64,000 nt of DNA from Cephalotus follicularis (Eukaryota > Streptophyta > Magnoliopsida > Oxalidales > Cephalotaceae), in NCBI GenBank assembly GCA_001972305.1, contig BDDD01002122.1:1-64000 (forward strand), given 5' to 3'. The position numbers and the translations under genes are program-made. Shown here piece after piece: positions 31,525 to 42,000 of this stretch. Numbering within the stretch: position 1 is the stretch's first letter; each line of letters begins with the position of its first letter. The notes under the pieces are model-generated. The model made no database searches. It saw only the letters and a program-made list of their open reading frames with translations, and was not told where the DNA came from.

Positions 31525-34096
31525 TCCCTCAGAATGTGTATCGATTACCGGCAGTTAAACAAAGTGACAATCAAGAACAAGTATCCACTGCCACACATCG
31601 ACGATCTGTTCGATCAACTTAAGGGATCTTCAGTATTTTCTAAGTTGGATCTGAGATCAGGATATCACCAGCTCCGAGTTAGAGCGGAAGATATTCCCAA
31701 GACTGCCTTCAGATCACGATATGGGCACTACGAATTTGTAGTAATGCCTTTTGGGGTGACCAACGCCCCTGCTGCATTCATGAGCTTTCATGAGCCTGAT
31801 GAACAAGATATTCAGCCCATATCTTGACCAGTTCATAGTGGTGTTCATCGATGACATCTTGATATATTCGAAGTCTATGGAAGAACATGGTGAACACCTA
31901 CACTTGGCATTACAGACTCTCAGAGACCATCAGTTGTATGCCAAGTTTAGTAAATGTGAATTCTGGTTATCAGAGGTGACATTCCTTGGTCATGTTATAT
32001 CCAGCGCAGGATTGTCAGTAGATCCTACAAAGATCGAAGCAGTGAAGAGCTGGAGACAACCAACGAATGTGACGGAAGTCCGGAGCTTCCTTGGCTTGGC
32101 AGGATATTACCGTCGGTTCGTAGAAGGCTTTTCAAAGATAGCAACACCTCTGACTAGATTGACGCAGAAGAATGTGGCCTTTGTTTGGGATGATGCTTGT
32201 GAACGGAGTTTTCAAGAATTAAAACATCGTCTGACTACTGCGCCAGTCCTAGCCCTACCAGAAGGCAACGAAGGCTTTGTCGTATACAGTGACGCATCAG
32301 GCAGTGGCCTGGGTTGTGTCCTTATGCAGAATGGAGGAGTGATCGCATACGCCTCACGAAAGCTTAAGCCTCATGAAGAAAACTATCCCACTCACGATCT
32401 TGAGTTGGCAGCGATAGTATTTGCCCTACGTAAATGGAGGCATTATCTATATGGTACAAAGTTCGAAGTGTATACAGATCACAAGAGCCTTAAATACTTG
32501 TTCTCACAGAAGGACTTGAATATGAGACAGCGCAGATGGATAGAGTTGCTGAATGACTATAACTGTGAAATACAATACCATCCAGGCAAGGCTAATGTGG
32601 TTGCAGATGCTCTTAGTCGCCGTTTAGCTTGCCTAACCATTTCTCATATTCAGACACGTCCATGGCTAATGGACCGAATCCGTGAAGCTCAGAGCCACGA
32701 TGGTGATCTTCTTAAGCTAGCTTTGAGCAATGATGGAGGTTTAAAACCGGATTTTTCTGTACAAGGTGACGGATTAATCCGATACCAGGGCAGAATATGT
32801 GTTCCTAATGATAAAGAAGTAAGGGATGAACTGTTGTCACAAGCGCATCGTTCTAGCTTCTCCGTACATCCAGGAAGTACCAAGATGTACCGAGATCTAA
32901 AGCTGGACTATTGGTGGAACAACATGAAACGGGAGATAGCTGAATATGTGGCTTCCTGTTTGACATGCCAACAGGTTAAAACAGAACACCAAAGACCAGT
33001 AGGATTGTTACAGCCATTGCCTGTGGCACAGTGGAAATGGGAACACATAACGATGGATTTCGTGACAGGACTGCCTGGAACAAGGAATGGCCGTGATGCT
33101 ATATGGGTGATCGTCGATCGCTTTACTAAGTCTGCTCATTTTCTCGCAATCAAGACGAACTTTTCTCTGACACGGCTGGCCAATATGTATATTGCTGAAA
33201 TTGTGAGACTCCATGGAGTACCAATCAGTGTGGTGTTTGACAGAGACCCCCGTTTTACATCGCGGTTTTGTAGGAAACTGCAAGAAGCTTTTGGTGCTCA
33301 GTTAAATTTTAGCACAGCTTTTCATCCTCAGACTGATGGACAGTCTGAGAGGACCATTCAGACTCTGGAAGACATGCTACGAGCATGCGTTTTGGATTGG
33401 GGAGGTAGCTGGGAAGACCATCTACCGCTGGTAGAGTTCTCGTACAACAACAGTTTCCACGCCAGTATTGGTATGGCGCCGTTCGAGGCTCTTTATGGAA
33501 GGAAGTGCAGAACCCCAATCTGTTGGTTCGAAGTGGGAGAACAGAGTCTTGTGGGACCCAAGCTTGTACAAGACACAGTTGAGAAGGCAAAAGTTATCCG
33601 GGAAAGACTCCGTACAGCACAAAGCCGACAGAAAAGCTATGCAGACCACCGCAGGCGAGAATTGGAGTTCGCTGTGGGCGATCATGTATTCCTTAAAGTC
33701 TCTCCGACTAAAGGAATTATGAGGTTCGGCAAGAAAGGAAAACTGACTCCTCGGTTTATAGGACCTTTTGAGATCCTTGAGAGAGTGGGTCCTGTTGCTT
33801 ATCGACTTGCCTTACCACCCAGCCTGGCGGATGTGCACAACGTGTTTCATGTTTCGATGCTACGAAAGTACCATCCCGACCCTTCTCACATCTTACACTG
33901 GGAACCTCTAGAGTTGAGAACGGATCTGAGTTTCGAAGAGATGCCTATCCGAATTCTCGACCGACGAGTTAAGCAATTGAGAAATAAGACCATTCCGTTA
34001 GTGAAGGTGTTATGGCAATACCACGGAACGGAAGAAGCCACGTGGGAAAGAGAAGATGATATGCAGGCTAAATACCCCCAGCTGTTTTCATCCTAG
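31525..34096 (+). pseudogene. pol: Chromovirus (Tekay/Del-like) pol: RT, RNase H, integrase, chromodomain
   Basis: The frame starts inside RT with '[20 protein letters not shown]'. A 10-bp tandem duplication (31776-31785/31786-31795, tcatgagc) shifts the frame in the 'APAAFM' motif. From 31790 the rest is open for 768 codons: '[12 protein letters not shown]' (catalytic Asp pair), RNase H '[16 protein letters not shown]' and '[11 protein letters not shown]', integrase zinc site '[11 protein letters not shown]'...'CLTC', core '[11 protein letters not shown]', '[13 protein letters not shown]' and '[10 protein letters not shown]' (D, D, E present), and a C-terminal chromodomain-like part '[19 protein letters not shown]'. 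Only the gap and the 10-bp duplication are seen to break it, so it is young compared with the Tat copies. Confidence 0.9.
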
Positions 34097-34120
34097 GAAA
34101 TCTCGGGACGAGATTTCTCT

Positions 34121-34133
34121 AAGGAGGGGAGGA
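34121..34133 (+). other. Chromovirus polypurine tract
   Basis: aaggaggggagga directly before the 3' LTR, 25 bases after the pol stop codon. It is the expected plus-strand primer site. Confidence 0.8.
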
Positions 34134-36908
34134 TGTAAGAACCCTAAATATTATAAAATATTTTTATTGGGCCTTGTAATCATTTTCTCACTTTTTGGGC
34201 CGGACCCGAATTTATGATGTAATTATTGGACCTTAACGGGGTGTAAATTATAATTTTGGGCTTAAGAATTATTTTATTCATTGGGCAAAGATTATATGAT
34301 GCAAAGTAAATGGGGCTTAAAATTTAAGAAGGAAAGACCAATTGAAGAAGAAGAAGGGAACCTAAAGACCAAAGCCCAAATCAAATAGCTTGCAATTGTT
34401 GGAAAATACATGAGGAAGTCCACCAAGCCCAAAAAGATTTGCAATGTCTTGAGTGTTCTAGATTTTTCGGCTAGGGAGTATAAAAGGAGAGAAGTGGCCA
34501 TAATATATGCTTTGGCATTCTTCACAATTATGGATTCCAGAAGAGTCGTGAGAAGTGAGGAAGTGGAGAGTGGGGACCTGCTGTTTGGAATAGGAGGAAG
34601 AAGACAAGGGAGAAGGGTCCCTGCCTACATATATATATATATATATATCTTTGTTGAAAGTGTGTGCCATCTCCTGGGAAGTAAGGAAGTAGAGCAAGTG
34701 TGAAGGAAAGAGATCACTTGAAGTGTGGTAGTCCTTGGCAAGGAAGGAAGTCCAGGAATTGAGGAAGACCATCTCCGTTTCCAACCACCTCCAGGTAGGT
34801 TGCTCTATACCTGGGTACCTACCGGCATATTGTGTGTGTGAATGTCTGTTATGCATGTTTTACTATTTGTTTTGTTTGCTGGGTGCATTCTATTATTGTC
34901 TGTTGTGTGGATTGTGTGTGCTATGGTTGTTAAATGTATTAACTTTTATACCGAGAAGAAATTAGTCCCAATTGTGTAATCCTTTAGCCAAACCGTACGT
35001 TGCCCATGGCCAACTTCCCCTTCACCATTTTATACATCCCTGTTGCACAACAGTGCACTACGCACACTGGCGCCATGGGAAGAGATGCCAGGCCGAAGTG
35101 AGCCTCCCTAGCCATGCGGACTGAAAGGAGTGATGTCCGAGCTCCTCACCAGCAAACGCCGAGCCCTCCACCTCGCCGGCGTAATCCAAGCATGCACCTT
35201 AGCATGCCATGAAGTGCCCATGTTTCCCTACCAGGACTGCCCAAGCTCCTCTGCCGCTATCGGGGAGCCATGTGCTGAGGTGAAAAGAGGCCCAGGGATA
35301 CGGGGAAGAGACGCCAGAGGTGCCATGGTACCAAGTGCAGAGGACGCTTTACTCCTAAGCACGCCTACCCCCCCTTTGTGCATGCCCGAGGACACAAGCG
35401 CAGAAGACACCATTGTCCTCTGCGTGCGTCCCATCCTCTGCAAAATCCATGGATCAGTGCCTATGAAGCTAAGACGCCGAGGTGACCTGCTGAGGTGCCA
35501 CCACCCGAGCACACATGCAGTGGCGCACGCCATGTGCCATGTCCGAGAGTGAAGCAGAGGACGCATCAGCTAAGTGCAGAGGACACCACTCCTATGCATG
35601 CATCCCATCCTCTGCAAAGTCTGTGGATCAACGCCTGTAGAGCCAAGAAGCCGAGGTGCCATACCCTGCGCCATGGTATCATTGTGAAGGCGCGTCCGAG
35701 GAGCCAGGCATGCGTCCTCAGTATGCCAGGCGTCGAGCTCCCCCACTAACCTCTGCAAGCAGGATGTGTGTACCATGGCATTAAGGAGATGAGGCGTTGA
35801 GCTCTCCCTGGCCACCCGAGGATGCGTTGCAGTTCCCATGCACGCACCCAATGGTCCTCTGCCATGCTCCCATTGCATGCTCCTTCACCAACGTTAATGC
35901 CGAGGACGTCTGCAGGGAACGCACCAGGGTAATGCGCCTTGTTGCCATGCGTGAGTGAGGGTACGCATCCGAGGATGCACCCGTGCAGTGTTCATGGCTG
36001 CCATGCCCCTCATACCCAAGCATGCCTTATAACGTGTCCTCTGCCATGACGTCCACGGGTTCCAGATGACGTCCAAGCACGTCCTCCATGTATCTGTGCA
36101 TGCACCCTCCATCGTCGGACGTCCCCCAGTGCTACTTCGTGCGCCATGGCTCTAAGATATGTGATGACCGGGATGGCTTTGGCACAAGCAGAGACGCGCC
36201 CTGGGCATGCATGCGAGCCTGCGAATGGGAAGGGATGAATGAATAGTGACAAAGAAAAGGCTTGGCGCCAATATTTAAGTGTCCTGGCATGCATGTAACC
36301 AACGAAGAAGAAGGAATTTAAAAACAAAGGCAGTACGGTGCGTTTAGAGGAAACACCCAATGCATGCGTTTTATTTGTGCTTTAGTGGCGTTTTGTTATG
36401 CTTATAAAGAAGGAAATTAAAGAATGGTGAGTCCGAGGATAATTGATGATGATGATTATGCTATGGACTATGATTTGTATGCATGCACGTTTATATTATT
36501 TTTCTCCTCTGCTTGTATTTGCTTGTTCCTCTGGTATGTGCCCGTGTATGGGGTGACCTACACAACCCTCAGGGTTGCTGACCCATTCCTTTGAATGGGC
36601 CAGGTACAGGTACAGGCATTGGAGACACATCGCAGCAGCGGCAAGGATAAAGATACAGTAAGTTTCTCCTCCTCGACGATACGCTTCCGTGGATAAATTG
36701 TAAAAAAATAAATTATGTATTTATTTTATTCTGGTTACTGACGATGTAATTTATATGATTCGAACTCGGTCTGTAATCCACACATTAAATAAAGGATATG
36801 GAATTATTTATTTTATTAAGTTTTAAATTTTATACTTATTTTTATGATAATTGTACGGATTGCCACGTGTCGAGTCGTGGGGCCCATCCCACGATTCGGG
36901 GCGTGACA
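34134..36908 (+). mobile_element. Chromovirus 3' LTR
   Basis: 2775 bp, TGTAAGAACCC ... gattcggggcgtgaca. The left border is fixed by the polypurine tract; the right by the switch to Copia LTR sequence at 36909. It contains a TATA-like 'gagtataaaagg' (about 34477-34488), a (ta)n run (34628-34648), a GC-rich block (35030-36110) and a conserved 3' part (36425-36890). No coding region recognised. Confidence 0.85.
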
Positions 36909-37142
36909 CAGGAAGATTCAAAATAAAGTATACCGAGATTCCAACTCTCACATCATGATCTGATCATGAACTTGGTTCTCTAACTTTATTCCAGGACATT
37001 TATTTACAATAAAACATGTATTAATGAAACGAACTCATAGTCATTGATAAAACATAAACATCTTTATTGAATTTATAAATCGTTTATACAAGATAAAGTA
37101 AATACAAGCTCGACACTGGCTCACAGCACTTCATCTCTAACA
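36909..37142 (-). mobile_element. Remaining piece of the Copia 5' LTR
   Basis: 234 bp matching 22428-22662 of the Copia 3' LTR, ending 'catctctaaca' next to the target duplication gtttc. The chromovirus 3' LTR abuts it on the left, showing that the chromovirus inserted into this LTR. Confidence 0.85.
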
Positions 37143-37374
37143 GTTTCTTCATCTTCTCGGGGCCTAGTTTGCTTTTGTCAAAATGGGTCCTAAAAACTTG
37201 GACCCCAGCTTCCGTGGGAGCAGCGTTGGGAGCGCCCGCGGCAGCAGCCTCCACCTCAATATTAGTAACGAGAGGGCGCTCGACGACAGTTCCCAGGTCA
37301 TTGATGCGCTGGATCGCGACAGAAGAGATTGGTTGGGAGCCAGCAGGTCTGGCAGTTTGCTTGGTTCGAGCCAT
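37143..37374 (-). pseudogene. E2 antisense accessory gene, 5' part with H3-like N-terminus
   Basis: Starts at 37374 (minus) with M-ARTKQTARPAGSQPISS, identical to residues 1-8 of mature histone H3, followed by 'VEAAAAGAPNAAPTEAGVQV' and 'FRTHFDKSKLGPEKMKK'. It is split at 37143 by the Copia element; the continuation is at 20805. The start is chosen because the same M-A-R-(T/S)-K-Q-T begins the gene in all four copies. This part has no stop or frameshift and has the longest H3 match. Confidence 0.8.

Positions 37375-37378
<4 letters not shown>

Positions 37379-37427
<49 letters not shown>
37379..37427. repeat. (GA)n run in the 5' untranslated part of the E2 accessory gene
   Basis: About 24 GA dinucleotides, so (CT)n on the coding strand, ending five bases upstream of the ATG. 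Pyrimidine-rich tracts here would lie next to the acceptor of the putative 5'-UTR intron (donor ggtgagttatcc on the minus strand near 37490). Confidence 0.8.
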
Positions 37428-37431
<4 letters not shown>

Positions 37432-37620
37432 GGAGCCGCTTTAACCGATCCAAATAGATCCGAAGATGAACAAAAGAAGGATAACTCACCAAATTCCTTT
37501 TACAGTGGGTTTTTTAGGATGGTTTGAATGAGAAAAGTTTTGAAAGATTTTGGACAGTAAGAAACTTTCAAATGCAGATGAATATCAAGGCGCAAAATTT
37601 TCCTCAAGATGGAAAAGAAG

Positions 37621-37628
37621 ATTTAAAG
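37621..37628 (-). promoter_or_regulatory. Putative TATA-like box of E2 accessory gene
   Basis: Minus strand CTTTAAAT about 250 bases upstream of the ATG. It is preceded by gagagtgatctttatc, also found immediately before the box in E5 (60329-60344). Confidence 0.55.
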
Positions 37629-37943
37629 AGATAAAGATCACTCTCTGTCGTTAGATCTCGGCAAGATAAACGGTGGAGATCAAGCAATCATGACTGTTAC
37701 GGAAACCGAAGCGTCCTTTCTCTGCAATTGAAGGGACGTGGGCGGCAGATACGCTTGCTTAGCCATGTGTCAAAACCGGTTAAATGTCAAGGCCCAACAA
37801 GCGAACGTGTTTACTTTACGCTCGGGCAGCAAGCCCAACAACCTAGACAGGCTCAGAAAGTACAGTGGAGCACTGTTCAAACGCCGGCCTCAAATGGTCT
37901 CCACCCTCTGCCAAGCCTAGAAAATAAAGACTAGGGGGGCATA

Positions 37944-38458
37944 CGATATGGCAAAAATTCTGCCCATAAGAAGCGTCGTGTGTCCTCAAGAGAGTAGGCC
38001 AAGTGTCCTCCAAGGCTACAGACACGTGGTATGGCATTACCATTCAAAATTTGGCAAGATAACGCATACTAACGTCATGGCGCCAAATTCGGTGGAGAAT
38101 TAGGGAAACGCCCGAGATCCTCGGCATTTCCTGAGGGGAACGCAAGTCACTTCCAAAAATTGAGCAAAGGTAGTTACAAACAATCTCTATAAATACCAGA
38201 ATCAAATACTTTATACAGGTCAGCCATTTTTACATACTAAAGCACCTTGTTATTGACTTCTCTACTTTTTACTAACTTAAGCATCGGAGTGTCCCAGGAG
38301 AAAACCATCATGGACCTATGAGTATTTTGCTTTCCTTGTGCATGGAGGAACATTCAACACTTTATCAACCTTTTTTTTTTAAGCATTTAAATCTTTCCCA
38401 ATTACAAATCAAACATCTCAACGTCAGAAGACTGTTGAGTAGATTTTCCGTATCAACA
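37944..38458 (+). mobile_element. E2 3' LTR
   Basis: 515 bp, CGATATGGCAAAAATT (TG changed to CG) ... tatcaaca, preceded by the polypurine tract aggggggcata and followed by cagtg. Partner of 13904-14417. Confidence 0.9.
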
Positions 38459-38463
38459 CAGTG

Positions 38464-39003
38464 TGATGTCACTAACTTGTAATTAATAAGATTAGTCTCT
38501 CGTTACCTTACACGCAATTTTTTATTTATAAATATTACTAAGTACCTCAAACCCCAAAGCACATTGAAAAGCATGAAGCATGTAAACAATCAACTTAAAT
38601 AAACAATAAATAGAGAAACCTACCTCTCTCTCTCTCTCTCTCTCATACATCACTTGTTAATGTTATATATATTATTTCAAAACCTACTTAGCCATCGAAT
38701 ATGTGTGTATATGTATTAGTATGCTACCATATAAAATAAAGGGTTTTTATTTTCTTTTTTAAACCAACAATTTGAAGATTAAAACGGAGAAAAATGTTCC
38801 TTTCACCAGAAATTTCTGTTGTTTTTGGTTCCCACAGTGATTGAGACTTGAAAGCGCCCATCTTTTCTTGTCTAGTGACACTGATAGTTGATACATCAAT
38901 TGGCTTGTTCATGTCCTCTTTTGACCCTCTATTTCTCTTTATCATTGTCAGGCGCTCCATTGAACTAGAATTAAAGTTGAGCTTACAAAAACACAAAGAT
39001 AAA
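38464..39003 (+). other. Upstream region of the kelch gene
   Basis: Unique DNA between E2 and the gene. It includes a (TC)n run at about 38624-38643, common in plant core promoters, and short AT-rich stretches. The transcription start cannot be fixed. The start codon 39004 is preceded by 'cacaaagataaa'. The E2 LTR ends only about 545 bases upstream of the ATG. Confidence 0.5.
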
Positions 39004-42000
39004 ATGGGTTCTCTAGGAGGTGAAACTGCAAAGAAGGCAATGTGGCTCTATCCAAAAGTTTTAGGATTTAATCCTTCTGAAAGATGGGGGCACTCTGCTT
39101 GCTATTCTCATGGAGCTGTTTATATTTTTGGGGTATGTAAAATTTCCTTCAAGAAAATGAAACTTGCTTGCCATGTTTTTATATCATGTATTTTCATATT
39201 CATATGGCCATATATTTATAATATCTCTTTGTAACTAACTCTACTTTTTTATTTTGGTATTTGAGTCCAACATTTTAGAATTATTCTTTTGAGGCCTCAG
39301 CATGAAGCACAAACAGTACAGATTCCTCTGGATGGTTGTTCTGTAACTACCAGTTCACTTGTTTTGTTAAGTTTCGTATTTTGTTGTGTGCCAGTGTAAG
39401 CCATTTTTTGGTTGAAAACCTTTGAGACTTGTACTTTAATAAGATCCCAGTATCCAAAATAGCCATTTTTATCTACTTATTTATGTTTTGTACCACAAAA
39501 ATATGATAACTTTGGCTAAGAAGAGGCACACTTTTTTCATTGGTATTACTTCTTTCCTGTTTTCTCTTCTTCTGTTTGTTGTTGGTATATTGCTCTAGGT
39601 TTCGTCTGGTCTTAGATTCATATCTTAGTAAGACATGCAGTTGTCTTGTCGCCTGCTGGAATCAACATTTTATGCGTTCTTCATGTATTTCTTTCCACTC
39701 CTTCATTTTCTCTGATCATATTTTGTCTTCAATCCTCCTTTTATACATTAATTAATATTACATACATACTCCACATAATATATGTATATATATCTTGCTA
39801 AGAAAATAATGTCACTCCAGCTGGATAATATAATAACTTCATGCCAATATCCTGCTGTGTCACGAAATAAATGAATAAAAAAAATCAAATTTTTTTTTTC
39901 ATTATGAAATTTACAAAAAAAAAAAAAAAAAAAAAGTGTCTCTGCCTATGCTTAAATACTTTGCTTTCTTTTTCCATTTTTGTTTTGGCGTTTAGTTTTT
40001 GTGCTACCTTCGTTGTAATTTTCCTCTCAAAACTTGAGTTCCAAATATTAGAAGAGATAAACCAATAAAAGACAATAGTTGGAAGAGGAAGAAGAAGACG
40101 AAGAAAGCTCTTTAGCTCTCCTGTATATCAATGTGTCTTAACACGCACTTCTTTGTTTGTTCTCCTCTCATGACATGACTTTTTGGAGTTATATTTAACC
40201 TTCTCTAAGAAAGTTGGATTGAAAATGTGCATACATCAATTCACTGCAAAGGCAACAGAGAGAATTGGGGTTGGGGGACTTAAAATACTTCAATATGTAG
40301 CTCAATGGATCTCATAGTTCCATAAAATTGAAATATCATACAAAGAAAGAACGAAAAAGCATAATCTTACCTCAAATTACTTTGCCCTTAGCTCCTTCAA
40401 TAAAACCCTGTAAAAAAAATTTCCCAAATTGGAACATCTAAAACATGCAGTCCACTGTTTGGCCAGTATGCAAACAAAGTGAAACAGAATCCTATGTTCT
40501 TAATTTGTCCCAAGCTTATATTAGGTGACTTTAATTTGTAATGTACTATTTACTTGTTTCATACCGTGAAAGAAATGGAAACTGTAAGATAAGGTAATTT
40601 TGATTCTTTTTTCTTCTAAATAGGAGAATTAAGAGCAACAGTACTATTATTTAACGAGATTTCAATTGCATTCCTATACTACATTTTGATATATTCTCTC
40701 CGCCTGCCACTTCAGGGATGTTGTGGGGGTCTGCATTTCAGTGATGTTCTTGTACTAAATCTTGACAGAATGGTTTGGAATACTATTGCAACCACCGGCC
40801 AAGGTCCTGGGCCAAGGGATAGCCACAGTGCTGTTCTTGTGGGGCATCACAGAATGATAGTATTTGGGGGCACCAATGGTTCTAAGAAGGTAAATGATCT
40901 TCATATATTGGATCTTGGGACCAAACAGTGGGCACGGGAGGAATGCAAAGGTACTCCTCCAACCCCTCGTGAAAGTCACACCGCCACGCTTGTTGGTGAT
41001 GATAAAATGGTGATATTTGGGGGTAGTGGAGAAGGTGAAGCAAACTGCTTGAATGATTTGCATGTTCTAGACCTTAAAACAATGAGATGGACTTCTCCTG
41101 AGGTGAAGGGTGACATTCCTGTTCCCAGAGACAGTCACAGTGCTGTTGCAATAGGTAACAAGCTTTTTGTCTATGGTGGGGATTGTGGTGATAGGTATAA
41201 TGGAGATGCTGATGTGCTTGATATGGACACATTTACTTGGTCAAGGGTATCAACTTCACTTTCCTCTGCTTCACAAATCCAGTGTTATGAAGTTAAATGA
41301 TCTATTAATATATCATGTGTATAATAAACGGGTTGGGGTGCTAATTATTTTTTATTTTCTTCAGTTGGCTGTCCAAGGGTCCACACCGGGTGTTCGAGCA
41401 GGACACGCTGCTGTGAATATTGGAATGAAGGCAAGTAATGTTTCTAAAATAATGGTTTTATAAGTGAGATGAGTTTCTTTCTTTGGCATTTAAAGTGGGT
41501 TTCCATTTTATAGCGTAAATGAGATCTATCCTCCAAATAAGATGACAAGATTATATCCCAGTACAATCTTCAGTGATTGCTATTTGAGTTTATGGTTTTG
41601 CAGGTTTATGTCATTGGTGGGGTTGGAGACAACCATTACTACAATGATGTTTGGATCCTTGATGTGACCACTTGTTTGTGGGCTCAGCTTGATATACGTG
41701 GCCAACAGCCACAAGGGCGATTTTCTCACACGGCTGTTTTCACAGCCTCTGACATTGCCATATATGGAGGGTAGGTTTCTATCATATGTTATAGGTTACA
41801 TTTCCCCCATCTTATTAGCTAATTTGCATCCCTGTTCTCATTTGGGTTCAGTTTTTCCTCTCTGAATTTGCAGTTGTGGAGAGGATGAACGTCCCCTCAA
41901 TGAACTGTTGGTCTTGCAGCTTGGAGCCGAGCATCCTAATGGACGATACAACATTTCCATGTGCAAAATCTTTGGAAACCATTGGAACCAACAAAAAGGA

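Larger units (their letters stand above)
20811..37142 (-). mobile_element. Ty1/Copia element inserted in E2, itself interrupted
   Basis: Bounded by gtttc (20806-20810) and gtttc (37143-37147), a perfect 5-bp target duplication that also restores the E2 reading frame. Orientation is minus. Left end is the 3' LTR (20811-22662); the internal part 22663-26517 holds decayed pol and gag. The right end retains only 36909-37142 of the 5' LTR. The primer site, leader and the rest of the 5' LTR are missing, replaced by a chromovirus (about 26.6-36.9 kb). Confidence 0.8.
13899..38463 (+). mobile_element. E2: Tat-type Ty3/Gypsy element, pol-less, with three levels of nesting
   Basis: Bounded by LTRs 13904-14417 and 37944-38458 and by target-site duplications tagtg (13899-13903) and cagtg (38459-38463), one transition apart. 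Remaining parts are 5' LTR, PBS-like site, gag fragment, minisatellite, spacer, and antisense accessory gene split at 20805/37143. Pol is absent. Net length without nested insertions is only about 6 kb; insertions at 16190-18328 and 20811-37142 account for the rest. That the accessory reading frame continues across the Copia insertion (Lys-Lys-Leu codons at the join) confirms both halves belong to one element. Confidence 0.85.

Noticed and set aside
31365-31622. Open frame running through the N gap
   Set aside because: Unknown bases cannot be translated; only the part from 31525 in the RT frame is meaningful.
37084-37374. A genuine histone H3 gene or pseudogene, suggested by ARTKQTAR
   Set aside because: Only the first eight residues match; what follows is the retrotransposon accessory domain in every copy, and none of the H3 core is present.
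39133-40715. A second gene or insertion in kelch intron 1
   Set aside because: Only AT-rich sequence, a poly-A run near 39914 and short frames without homology; splicing across it gives the correct kelch frame.
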